Translations under genes and position numbers: made by a program | NCBI GenBank assembly: GCA_022825135.1 | Contig: JAJDYN010000002.1 | Span: 1-64,000, forward strand | Reading direction: 5' to 3' | DNA length: 64,000 nucleotides | Source of the DNA: Gemmatimonadota bacterium | Lineage (GTDB): Bacteria; Gemmatimonadota; Gemmatimonadetes; Longimicrobiales; Gaopeijiaceae | Part shown: in pieces, positions 25,851 to 33,430 of the stretch | Layout: every line of letters starts with the position of its first letter | Position numbering within the stretch: position 1 is the first letter of the stretch | Notes under the pieces: model-generated | The model's database searches: none | What the model was told of the DNA's origin: nothing | The model's input: the letters and a program-made list of their open reading frames with translations, nothing else

Positions 25851-26594
25851 ATGCGCATATGGACGGGAACCAGCGGCTTCTCCTACAAGGAATGGAAGGG
25901 CCGCTTCTATCCGGAGAAGCTGCCGCAGCGGGCCTTCCTCTCGCACTACGCCGGCGAACTGCCCGCCGTCGAGATCAACAACACCTTCTATCGGCTGCCG
26001 AAGGTCGATCTGCTGATGAAGTGGGCCGAGCAGGTGCCCGAGGACTTCCGCTTCTCGATCAAGGCATCGCGCCGGATCACGCATTTCAAGCGGCTTGGGC
26101 TCTCAAGCACCGACGAGACGACGTACCTGGTCGAGACCTGCGCCACCCTGGGGCCGCGTCTGGGCGTGATTCTCTTCCAAATGCCGCCCAAAATGAAAAA
26201 GGACGCGGGGCGTCTGGCCGCCTTCCTGGATCTGCTTCCCGACGGCACCCGCGCCGCCTTCGAGTTCCGCAACCCCTCCTGGTTCGACGACGAGGTCCGA
26301 ACCCTGCTGGCGGACCGCGACTTCGCCCTCGTGCACGCGGACGTGGACGAACCGCTGCCGGGCCTGCCTCCGGACGCACCCCTGCCCTCCGGCACCTGGG
26401 GCTACCTGCGCATGCGCCGCCTCGGCTACACCCTCGATGAGCTGGAGCGATGGATGGAGCGCGTCCAGGGGCAGGGCTGGGACGACGCGTTCGTCTTCTT
26501 CAAACACGAGGACGAGGCCGCCGGGCCGGCGATGGCGAAGGATTTCCTGTCGCTGGCCGTCCCCTCCTCAGGCGGAGCCCGCGATCCGGAGTAG
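25851..26594 (+). CDS. DUF72 family protein (YecE-like)
   Basis: A 247-residue TIM-barrel-like protein of the DUF72 family. It starts MRIWTGTSGFSYKEWKGRFY, the family's signature opening, and continues with YPEKLPQRAFLSHYA, VEINNTFYRLP and FRFSIKASRRITHFKRL. ATG 25851 is preferred because the family begins at this residue; another ATG lies five codons upstream. No biochemical role is established for the family. It stands alone on the plus strand and its end overlaps the broken Fic gene. Confidence 0.85.
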   Translation: MRIWTGTSGFSYKEWKGRFYPEKLPQRAFLSHYAGELPAVEINNTFYRLPKVDLLMKWAEQVPEDFRFSIKASRRITHFKRLGLSSTDETTYLVETCATLGPRLGVILFQMPPKMKKDAGRLAAFLDLLPDGTRAAFEFRNPSWFDDEVRTLLADRDFALVHADVDEPLPGLPPDAPLPSGTWGYLRMRRLGYTLDELERWMERVQGQGWDDAFVFFKHEDEAAGPAMAKDFLSLAVPSSGGARDPE

Positions 26595-27081
26595 CGCATC
26601 TCGCCCGCGCGGCGTGAGGCGGTATTTCTGATTCCTCGCTCTCGGCGAGTCGGGACGAGTCATCTCCACGAATCCGGACGCCATCGCCGGGTGCAGGTAG
26701 TTCTTTCGGAACGACGGCCGGTGCGAGAGATGCAACTCGGCCATCAGGGCGACCGCAGCCTTCGGGCCCGTGTTCAGGGACGCCAGCAGGCGCGCCACTT
26801 GGTCGCTTACATGGTCGCTCGACGATACGGAGCGGAGCGCCGACAGAATCACCCCGAGCATGAACTCGATGAACGCGGTACTCTCACCCGCCTCTGAACT
26901 CTGCCGGATGGCCGCGTAGTAGTCGCTTTGTCGGGCATGAACCAGGCTCTCAACCGGGATACCGGCAAAGAGCGCCTTCCAGCGCGTCAGGATCAGCCTC
27001 GGCGCGCCCGATCGCCTCGCCGATCTCTTCGATGCGCGCGAGGATGGCCGGCGTGATGGCACAGGGTGGGGAATCGGCCAT
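26568..27081 (-). pseudogene. Fic-family adenylyltransferase, internally deleted
   Basis: The C-terminal half of a Fic protein is intact: GIPVESLVHARQSDYYAAIR, then STAFIEFMLGVIL, SDQVARLL and HRPSFRKNYLHPAMASGFVE, the winged-helix tail of the family. The N-terminus survives as a short fragment from ATG 27081 in another frame (ITPAILARIEEIGEAIGR). The core HPFxxGNGR domain between them is missing and the frames do not match. This is a clear internal deletion of several hundred bases. The remnant cannot transfer AMP. Confidence 0.75.
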
Positions 27082-27182
27082 TCGCCCTCCGGGTTGGCCG
27101 TTTGAGAGGTCGACTTGAGTAATCTAGTATTGCGGGGACAACCGGCGATCCCACGTTCCGCCCATGCAAGGAGACGACGCCC

Positions 27183-27767
27183 ATGGCCGAGTCACGCAGA
27201 ACCTTCCTGAAGCAGTCCGCGGCGACGGTGGCCGTGGTGTCGTTGCCGGGTTGCGCTCCAACCGCGGCGGAGCGTCCGGACGCGCTCGTTCCGGCCACGC
27301 TTCGGGCCGTCGGCGAGGCGGTGCTGCCGGAAGAACTCGGCGCGGACGGCCGCGAGCGGTCGGTGGCCGCCTTCGAGCGCTGGTCCGAAGGGCTGGAGCC
27401 GGTGGCCGAGATGGCCCATCCCTACCTGGTGCCCGAGACGGTCTTCACGGGGCCGGATCCGCGGCCCGGCTGGGCCGCGCAGCTGAGCGGGCTGGACATC
27501 GAGAGCGGCAAGCGCTTCGGGACCTCGTTTGCCGAGGTCGGGGTGCCTGAGCGGCGACGGATCCTCGAGCCGCACGTGCGCCGGGCCGGTCCCGACTTCG
27601 GCCGGCCGGAGAACGCCGCGCACATCGCGGTCGCGCTCGCGGCCCACTTCTTCGCCTCCCCGATCGCGACCGACCTCTGCTACGGACGGGCCATCGCCAA
27701 ACAGCAGTGCAGGGGCCTCGCGGGAGCCGGAGACGAGCCCGCCCCGCTGCCGGGAGCCGCATCATGA
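27183..27767 (+). CDS. Gluconate 2-dehydrogenase subunit 3-like protein (Tat-exported)
   Basis: A 194-residue small subunit of a membrane or periplasmic GMC dehydrogenase. SRRTFLKQSAATVAVVSLPG is a twin-arginine signal and is followed by a cysteine, so it may also be a lipoprotein. The body has LRAVGEAVLPEELGADGRE, typical of the subunit 3 family. Its stop overlaps the start of the flavoprotein subunit (ATGA), so the two form one complex. Export of the pair through Tat as a folded unit is expected. Confidence 0.75.
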   Translation: MAESRRTFLKQSAATVAVVSLPGCAPTAAERPDALVPATLRAVGEAVLPEELGADGRERSVAAFERWSEGLEPVAEMAHPYLVPETVFTGPDPRPGWAAQLSGLDIESGKRFGTSFAEVGVPERRRILEPHVRRAGPDFGRPENAAHIAVALAAHFFASPIATDLCYGRAIAKQQCRGLAGAGDEPAPLPGAAS

Positions 27768-29344
27768 GCCAGGTCATCGAGAGCGACGTCTGCATCATCG
27801 GAGGCGGCATCAGCGCGGCCATGGTCGCGGAACGTCTGGCGGAGCGCACCGAGGCGTCCATCACGGTCGTCGAGGCGGGCGGGCGCACGGCTTCCCTCGA
27901 AGAGAGAACGGCGACCCGGGCGCGCATGCTCGCGTACGGCGAGAACCCCTACCCGAACGACCACATCCCCGGGCAGACCGGCACGGGCGAGATGTACCAG
28001 TCGATGGTCCTGGGGGGCGCCGCGATGCACTGGGGGGGCGCCGTGCCCCGGTATTCGCCGGAGGATTTCCGGGTGCGCTCCCTCTACGGGGTCGGGTACG
28101 ACTGGCCCATCACCTTCGACGACCTGGAGCCCTACTACCAGGAGGCCGAGGAGCGGATGGGCGTCGCGGGGGAGCAGGGCCCGCCCGAGTACGATCCCCG
28201 TTCGAAGCCGTATCCGATGCCGCCCCTGCCGCTCTCCTGGAACCTCGAGCGCATGCGCGAGTGGACGGACGCGGCGGGCATCCCCTTCTGGACCCAGCCG
28301 TGGGCGCGCAACACCGAGCCTTGGCAGGGACGCAACGTGTGCCGGCGCTGCGACACCTGCGCGGTCTGCCCGACGGGCGCCAAGTACACCCCGGATTTCG
28401 CGTTCGACCGCCTGCTCGCCGCCGGGCGCATGCGCCTTCACGGCCGCACGCTGATTCGCTCGCTCGATCTCGCATCGGGCTCGGACCGCGTCGAGTCGGC
28501 CACGGGATTTCATCAGGACGCCCCCGACCAGCCGGTCGAATTCCGGGCGCGGACATTCGTGCTGGCGGCTGGTCACAGCTGGAGTTCGCATCTCCTTCTG
28601 CTGTCCGCCAACAGCCGCTTCCCCAACGGTTTGGCCAACAGCACGGACAACGTCGGCCGCTACATGACCGGGCACTGGTTCGCCAGCGGCTTCATCGAGC
28701 TGCCCATGAGGCTCTACCCGGGGATCTTCCCCAACAACAGCCTGCTGTCGCACCGCTTCGCGAGTCCGGGTCCGCTGGACCGCTACCTGCGCCACGACAT
28801 CCGGCTGTGGGAATCGACCGTGGGCCGCGAAGCCCGTCTTGCGGCGGACGATGGTCGGGTCCTCTGGGGCGACGAGGTGATGGCGGACTGGCGCGCGCGC
28901 ACCCGGTCCACCGCGACCGCCCGCATCCGGTCGTACTACGACGTGATTCCCACCCCGGAGAGCCGTCTCACCCTCGACTCCGGAATGCGCAACCGCCACG
29001 GGGATCCGATGCCGCGCATCGACTACGTCGCGGGCCGGGCCACCCTCGACCTGGAGCCGCACACCCACGAGACCCTGCTGGGCCGCTTCGACGAGCTCGC
29101 GCGCGCGGCGGGCGGGCGCATGATGAGCACGCGGGCGTCACGCCTGTTCGAGCATCCCGGCGGCGGGTGCCGGATGGGCGACGATCCCTCCACCAGCGTG
29201 GTGGACCGCTGGGGACGCACCCACGACCACGAGAACCTGTTCGTGGTGGGCGCGCCCACGATCGTCTCCAGCGGCTGCGCCAACGGGACCCTCACCTTCT
29301 GCGCGCTGTCGCTGATGGCCGCGGAGGAGATTGCGAAGGGTTAG
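27764..29344 (+). CDS. GMC-family FAD-dependent oxidoreductase
   Basis: A 526-residue flavoprotein, catalytic subunit of the pair starting at 27183. The Rossmann FAD site is CIIGGGISAAMVAERLAE (about residues 10-27). SMVLGGAAMHWGGAVPRYSP matches the GMC Gly-rich loop, and HPGGGCRMGDDPS plus GAPTIVSSGCANGTLTFCAL form the C-terminal signature with the active-site region. The extra block CRRCDTCAVCPTGAKY (four cysteines) is typical of gluconate/sugar-type members. It has no signal of its own and probably rides with the Tat subunit. Substrate: a sugar or alcohol, not determined. Its end converges on the next gene. Confidence 0.85.
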   Translation: MSQVIESDVCIIGGGISAAMVAERLAERTEASITVVEAGGRTASLEERTATRARMLAYGENPYPNDHIPGQTGTGEMYQSMVLGGAAMHWGGAVPRYSPEDFRVRSLYGVGYDWPITFDDLEPYYQEAEERMGVAGEQGPPEYDPRSKPYPMPPLPLSWNLERMREWTDAAGIPFWTQPWARNTEPWQGRNVCRRCDTCAVCPTGAKYTPDFAFDRLLAAGRMRLHGRTLIRSLDLASGSDRVESATGFHQDAPDQPVEFRARTFVLAAGHSWSSHLLLLSANSRFPNGLANSTDNVGRYMTGHWFASGFIELPMRLYPGIFPNNSLLSHRFASPGPLDRYLRHDIRLWESTVGREARLAADDGRVLWGDEVMADWRARTRSTATARIRSYYDVIPTPESRLTLDSGMRNRHGDPMPRIDYVAGRATLDLEPHTHETLLGRFDELARAAGGRMMSTRASRLFEHPGGGCRMGDDPSTSVVDRWGRTHDHENLFVVGAPTIVSSGCANGTLTFCALSLMAAEEIAKG

Positions 29345-30501
29345 CCGGGGATTCCCGCCGGAACATTTTCGCGCCCGGGGCCCGCGTGCTCCTCGAGCCA
29401 GTCCGCGAACCTGCGTTCGGGCCGGCCTTCCCAGGCCCGGCGATGCCAGGCGTCGCTCGCGAGCAGCGAAAAGCCGAGCGTGGCTTCACAGAACACCATC
29501 TGCTCGCGCGCGCTCTCCACCTTTCCCCAACTGGTGGCCTCCTGCAGGGTGGACCCGGACAAGGCCCCGTCACGGCTGTCCGCCACCGTCAGCTGCACGG
29601 CGTACCGATGCATCGACACCTCCGCGGGCGCCGCCGCCCCTGTCCCATCCTCCGAAGCCGCCGCCCGCCCCGAGCCGGCATCGTCCTCCTGAAGCATCTC
29701 CGCGGCCACCACGATGTCCTGGGCGAAGTTCTTCGGAACCCCTCCGCCGAGCATGAGCAGCCCCGAAGCGCGGGAAGCGAGCTTGATCCGGGCGAGCTCG
29801 AGGAAGTCCCTCCCCGAATCCAGCGACACCGACTCGCGCCCCTCGCGCGCGGCCGCGGCCTGGTGCAGCACGATGCCGAACCCGGCGGAGGAGTCGCTGA
29901 GGGCGGGCACGAAGACCGGAACCCCCTTCCGGTACGCCGAGAGCACCACGGATTCCGACTCGGGGAAGCCCGCATCGAGGAAGCGGCCCATTTCGGTCAG
30001 GATCTCACGGGACGAATGCGGGCGCGCGGGAAGCCCATCGAAGATGCGCCTCATCGTCCGGTCGCAGACGCGCAATTCCCGCTCGTCGATATACGTGTCG
30101 TAGATGCGGTCGATGGCCAGCTCGCGCAGCCGTTCATCCGGCACCACGGGATGCTCGGGCGAGCCGGGCGCCATGTAGTGCCTGAAGCCGAGGGCCTCGA
30201 AGAAGTCCTGATCCACCATGTTGGCGCCCGTCGACACCACCACGTCCACCATGCCGGAGTCGATCAGCGTCACCAGCGCCTTCCCGAGGCCGGCGGACAC
30301 GAGCGATCCCGCGAGCGTGAGGACGACGGTGCACTCCCGGTCGGCGAGCATCTCCGAACAGATGTCCGCCGCGCGCGCCAGGTTGCGGGCCTGGATGGCC
30401 GTGCGCCGGAACTGGTCGATGACCGGACGGGCGTCGAACGCACGGATGTCGACGTGCTCCACCGGCCGGCAGAGAAGGTCGCGTCTGGCAGGATCGCTCA
30501 C
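29341..30501 (-). CDS. Deoxyhypusine-synthase-like protein
   Basis: A 386-residue enzyme of the deoxyhypusine synthase fold. In bacteria this fold does not serve eIF5A; relatives act in polyamine chemistry such as homospermidine formation. Visible blocks are VLTLAGSLVSAGLGKAL, VVSTGANMVDQDFFEALG, GFPESESVVLSAYRKGVPVF and STLQEATSWGKVESARE with the expected active-site lysine (about residue 327). GTG 30501 is chosen for the GGGAGG just upstream. It is divergent from argR across an operator-rich region, so arginine control of polyamine synthesis is an attractive inference. Confidence 0.8.
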   Translation of the reverse strand: MSDPARRDLLCRPVEHVDIRAFDARPVIDQFRRTAIQARNLARAADICSEMLADRECTVVLTLAGSLVSAGLGKALVTLIDSGMVDVVVSTGANMVDQDFFEALGFRHYMAPGSPEHPVVPDERLRELAIDRIYDTYIDERELRVCDRTMRRIFDGLPARPHSSREILTEMGRFLDAGFPESESVVLSAYRKGVPVFVPALSDSSAGFGIVLHQAAAAREGRESVSLDSGRDFLELARIKLASRASGLLMLGGGVPKNFAQDIVVAAEMLQEDDAGSGRAAASEDGTGAAAPAEVSMHRYAVQLTVADSRDGALSGSTLQEATSWGKVESAREQMVFCEATLGFSLLASDAWHRRAWEGRPERRFADWLEEHAGPGRENVPAGIPG

Positions 30502-30700
30502 CCGGCCTCCCTGTGCTGCAGACGGTTGGAAGAACCGGTAATCTGCCGGAATCCGCTCCGCTTCGATACGGCATTGCGCGTGGCGCTCCGGAATCGGCGG
30601 CATTCCTCCATTCCCGGCACTGCCGCGGATGCAGGAGATTGTCCGGGGCATTCCCCGCTCGAAGCCAACGTCGGCCGGGGGGTTGACGATTCCGCATAAC

Positions 30701-30720
30701 TGCATATCATGTGCATATCA
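30701..30720. promoter_or_regulatory. ARG-box-like direct repeat TGCATATCA
   Basis: TGCATATCA occurs at 30701-30709 and again at 30712-30720, one helical turn apart, in the divergent region between the deoxyhypusine-synthase-like gene and argR. TGCATA half-sites are known from ArgR boxes of some phyla. It is a plausible binding site of the ArgR encoded next to it. Confidence 0.55.
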
Positions 30721-30727
30721 CGGTTAG

Positions 30728-30807
30728 TATGCCATTTTGTCAGGTGGGTCTGCCAAAATGTCGGACCGACGACGGATTCCCCTGCGATCCTCTGCCAGAA
30801 TGTCAGA
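30728..30807. promoter_or_regulatory. Three TCTGNCA-N3-TGNCAGA operator copies
   Basis: TATGCCATTTTGTCAGG (30728), TCTGCCAAAATGTCGGA (30749) and TCTGCCAGAATGTCAGA (30791) share one imperfect palindrome. Their starts are 21 and 42 bases apart, both near whole helical turns. The last two overlap possible start codons of argR and give its N-terminal frame a repeated MSDRR. The same palindrome occurs alone at 10457. Confidence 0.55.
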
Positions 30808-31276
30808 CCGACGAACAGCTCCGGCACAGCGCCGGGGAGTGATCGCGAGAATCCTGGAGAACCGCGAAGTCGCCAGCCAGGAGGAACTCGTGCGTCTGCT
30901 GGGAGAACGCGGGATCGTCGTGACCCAATCCTGCATCAGCCGGGACCTGGCCCGGTTGGGAGCGATGAAAGGCGCGGGCGGCTACAGCCTGCGGCCGCTC
31001 AACCTCTCGGAGGAGGACCGCCGCACGCTCTCCAGCTACGCGCGAGCGGTGCACGCGGCAGGTCCGAATCTCACGGTGGTGCGCACCGCGACCGGCGCCG
31101 CCCAGCGCATCGCGCTCTTCCTCGACCGGATGGGCTGGAAGGAGGTTCTGGCGACGCTCTCGGGCGACGATACCATCTTCATCGCGACGCGAAACCGCAG
31201 CGAGCAGCGCGCCCTGATGGGCCGGCTGCGACGCGAAGCCGGCCTGACGGGGCCTCGGAGCGGGGACAATGCGTAG
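30800..31276 (+). CDS. argR: Arginine repressor
   Basis: An ArgR-family regulator: an N-terminal winged helix (SQEELVRLLGERGIVVTQ, then ISRDLARLGAMKG) and the C-terminal oligomerisation and arginine-binding domain (TVVRTATGAAQRIALFLDRM, then SGDDTIFIAT). Start ATG 30800 is chosen because it gives the normal ArgR length; earlier in-frame starts at 30737 and 30758 would add repeated low-value sequence. The upstream region holds ARG-box-like and palindromic sites. The gene overlaps the DUF1611-like gene by 8 bases and leads the arginine operon. Confidence 0.8.
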   Translation: MSDRRTAPAQRRGVIARILENREVASQEELVRLLGERGIVVTQSCISRDLARLGAMKGAGGYSLRPLNLSEEDRRTLSSYARAVHAAGPNLTVVRTATGAAQRIALFLDRMGWKEVLATLSGDDTIFIATRNRSEQRALMGRLRREAGLTGPRSGDNA

Positions 31277-32327
31277 CATCGTCATCGACAAGCTGGCGTC
31301 CGTGGCCTCGGACCTCGGTGCCGACCGCGAAATCCGCGTCGGCGACGGCATTCCGAGCGAGGAGGGCGTGATGGTGGCGGTCGAGGTGCTGAACGAGAAG
31401 TCCTCCTACAACCAGCTGGAACTGGCCAGCGGACGCATGGCGCGCGTGCGCCGGGGGGATGTCATCGTGGGCGCGCTGGGCCACCGCAAGGCGCTGTTCG
31501 GCTACTCCGGCCACGTCCCCGAGACCACGCGCCCGGGCGATATCGTGCAGATCCTGAACATGGGCGGCGTGCTGGGAGTATGCGACGCCGTCAACGCATC
31601 TCTGGGACAGCCCTTCGATGCGCGGGTGCTCGGGGTGGTTCTCGAGTTCCCCTATCTCGGCGAGCGCGTGGGCGTCCCCGCACGGGTGGGCGGCGATCCA
31701 CTGGACACGGGGGTCCGGCTGGAACTGGGGGGAGTTCCCGTGGTGGCCCTCGCCGGCACCTGCATGAACTCCGGCAAGACGGCGGCGGCCTGCGCGGTGA
31801 TCGGGCGCCTCCGGCACAGGGGACATGTCGTCGACGCCTTCAAGGCAACCGGCGTCTCGCTGCGGCGCGATATCCTGGCCATGGAGGACGCGGGCGCGCG
31901 CAACACGTCCATCTTCACCGACTTCGGCGTGGTCAGCACCGGGCCCGGGAATGCGCCCGGCCTGGCGCGCACCATGCTGCACCGCCTGGCGGCCGAGCGT
32001 CCCGACGCGATCGTCTTCGAGCTGGGCGACGGAATCCTGGGCGCATACGGCGTGGAAGCCATCCTGCGGGACGACGCGGTGCGCGCAAACATCTCGTGCC
32101 TGCTCCTGTGCGCGTCCGATCCGGTCGCCGCCTGGGGCGGCGCGAGGCTGCTCGAAGAGGAGTTCGGAATGTCTCCTGCCTTCATCACGGGGCCCGCGAC
32201 CGACAATCAGGTCGGGCTCGACATCATCCGGGAGAGAACGGGGCTGGAAGGGGTCAACGCCGTGACCCACGGCGCCCGGCTCGGAGACGCCGTAGCCGGC
32301 CGCATCGGGTTGGGGGCACATGTCTGA
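31269..32327 (+). CDS. DUF1611-like P-loop protein of the arginine operon
   Basis: A 352-residue cytosolic protein. Residues 1-150 are a beta-rich N-terminal domain (VMVAVEVLNEKSSYNQLELA, GDVIVGALGHRKALFGYSG). The second half is a P-loop NTPase-like domain, VVALAGTCMNSGKTAAACAV (about residues 158-177), with DAFKATGVSLRRDI and DAIVFELGDGILGAYG. It resembles DUF1611, whose DgcN branch was reported as a D-glutamate N-acyltransferase with a comparable GTxCxxGK loop. It overlaps argR by 8 bases and argC by 8, so it is part of arginine synthesis. It may supply the N-acylated glutamate that no ArgA, ArgJ or GNAT gene here provides; this is inference. Confidence 0.6.
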   Translation: MRSIVIDKLASVASDLGADREIRVGDGIPSEEGVMVAVEVLNEKSSYNQLELASGRMARVRRGDVIVGALGHRKALFGYSGHVPETTRPGDIVQILNMGGVLGVCDAVNASLGQPFDARVLGVVLEFPYLGERVGVPARVGGDPLDTGVRLELGGVPVVALAGTCMNSGKTAAACAVIGRLRHRGHVVDAFKATGVSLRRDILAMEDAGARNTSIFTDFGVVSTGPGNAPGLARTMLHRLAAERPDAIVFELGDGILGAYGVEAILRDDAVRANISCLLLCASDPVAAWGGARLLEEEFGMSPAFITGPATDNQVGLDIIRERTGLEGVNAVTHGARLGDAVAGRIGLGAHV

Positions 32328-33375
32328 ATCGATCCCCGCCATCGTCCTCGGCGGATCCGGCTACGTGGGCGGCGAGCTGCTTCGCCTGCTCGCGTCCCAT
32401 CCGTGCATCCGGCCGGCCGCGGTCGTGTCGCGGAGCCGGAGGCACGAGGCGGTGGAAGCGGTCTTTCCCAACCTGCGCGGTGTGTGGCCGGGCCTGCGCT
32501 TCACCGCCATCGACGACCTGCCCGACACGCTCGGCGACCGCTGCGCCATCTTCTCGACGGCCGCTCACGGAGCCAGCGCGCAACTGGTCGACCGGGCCCT
32601 CGGGGCCTGTGAGCAGCGGCAGTGCGTCCCCAGCGTGGTCGACGTATCCGCCGATTTTCGCTTTCGGGACGCCGAGGCGTACGAAGCCGTGTACGGGATC
32701 GAGCACGGCGCCCCGGATCGCATGCAGATGTTCCGGAGCCTGCTGCCGGAGCACGCCACCATCCGCAAGCCCCGCCACGTCGGCCATCCCGGATGCTTCG
32801 CCACCGGGATGCTGCTCGCCACCATGCCGCTGATGCGCCCCGGGCTGGTCGATCCCCGCCTGATGGTGAGCGCGGTGACGGGGAGCACCGGGGCGGGGCG
32901 TGCTCCCAGGCCGACGACCCACCATCCGACCCGGCACGCCAACATGTTCGCCTACAAGCCGCTCGCGCATCGCCATGCGCCGGAAGTGGAAGGGATCCTG
33001 CGGGCTTCGACCGGCCGAGGCGTTCAGCTGCACTTCGTTCCGACATCCGGCCCGTTCGCGCGCGGCATCTACATGGTGTTGCATGCGCGGCTGCTCGACG
33101 GCGTTGACTCGAGCCAGGTGCGCGACGCCTATGCCGATCACTATGCGAAGGCGCCCTTTGTGCACCTGGTGGATGCGCCGCCGAGGCTGAAGGACGTGGT
33201 GGGAAGCAATCACGCCCGTCTGGCCACCGCGGTGAACCGGGGCACGCTGGCGGTTACGGTGGCGCTCGACAACCTGGTCAAGGGCGCGGCCGGAGGGGCG
33301 ATCCAATGGATGAATGTGCTGCATGAGCTTCCCGAAACCACCGGCCTGACCACCCCCGCAGCGGCGTGGATGTGA
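32320..33375 (+). CDS. argC: N-acetyl-gamma-glutamyl-phosphate reductase
   Basis: A 351-residue enzyme that reduces N-acylglutamyl phosphate to the semialdehyde with NADPH. The NADP site is IVLGGSGYVGGELLRLL, the active cysteine is in GHPGCFATG (Cys about 159), and VTGSTGAGRAPRPTTHHPTR is followed by AHRHAPEVE with the catalytic histidine. The TGSTGAG...TTHH variant resembles the Bacteroidota branch, in which N-succinyl instead of N-acetyl intermediates occur. Start overlaps the DUF1611-like stop by 8 bases. Confidence 0.9.
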   Translation: MSESIPAIVLGGSGYVGGELLRLLASHPCIRPAAVVSRSRRHEAVEAVFPNLRGVWPGLRFTAIDDLPDTLGDRCAIFSTAAHGASAQLVDRALGACEQRQCVPSVVDVSADFRFRDAEAYEAVYGIEHGAPDRMQMFRSLLPEHATIRKPRHVGHPGCFATGMLLATMPLMRPGLVDPRLMVSAVTGSTGAGRAPRPTTHHPTRHANMFAYKPLAHRHAPEVEGILRASTGRGVQLHFVPTSGPFARGIYMVLHARLLDGVDSSQVRDAYADHYAKAPFVHLVDAPPRLKDVVGSNHARLATAVNRGTLAVTVALDNLVKGAAGGAIQWMNVLHELPETTGLTTPAAAWM

Positions 33376-33430
33376 ACGCGCGGCCCGTGGCTGGCGTCAC
33401 CTGCTTCAGCCGGCCGGACCGGGCGCCGAG

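Noticed and set aside
27529..30699. Open frame of more than 1000 codons across the GMC and deoxyhypusine-synthase-like genes
   Set aside because: It overlaps genes with clear family motifs on both strands, and its Arg/Pro-rich product has no domain.
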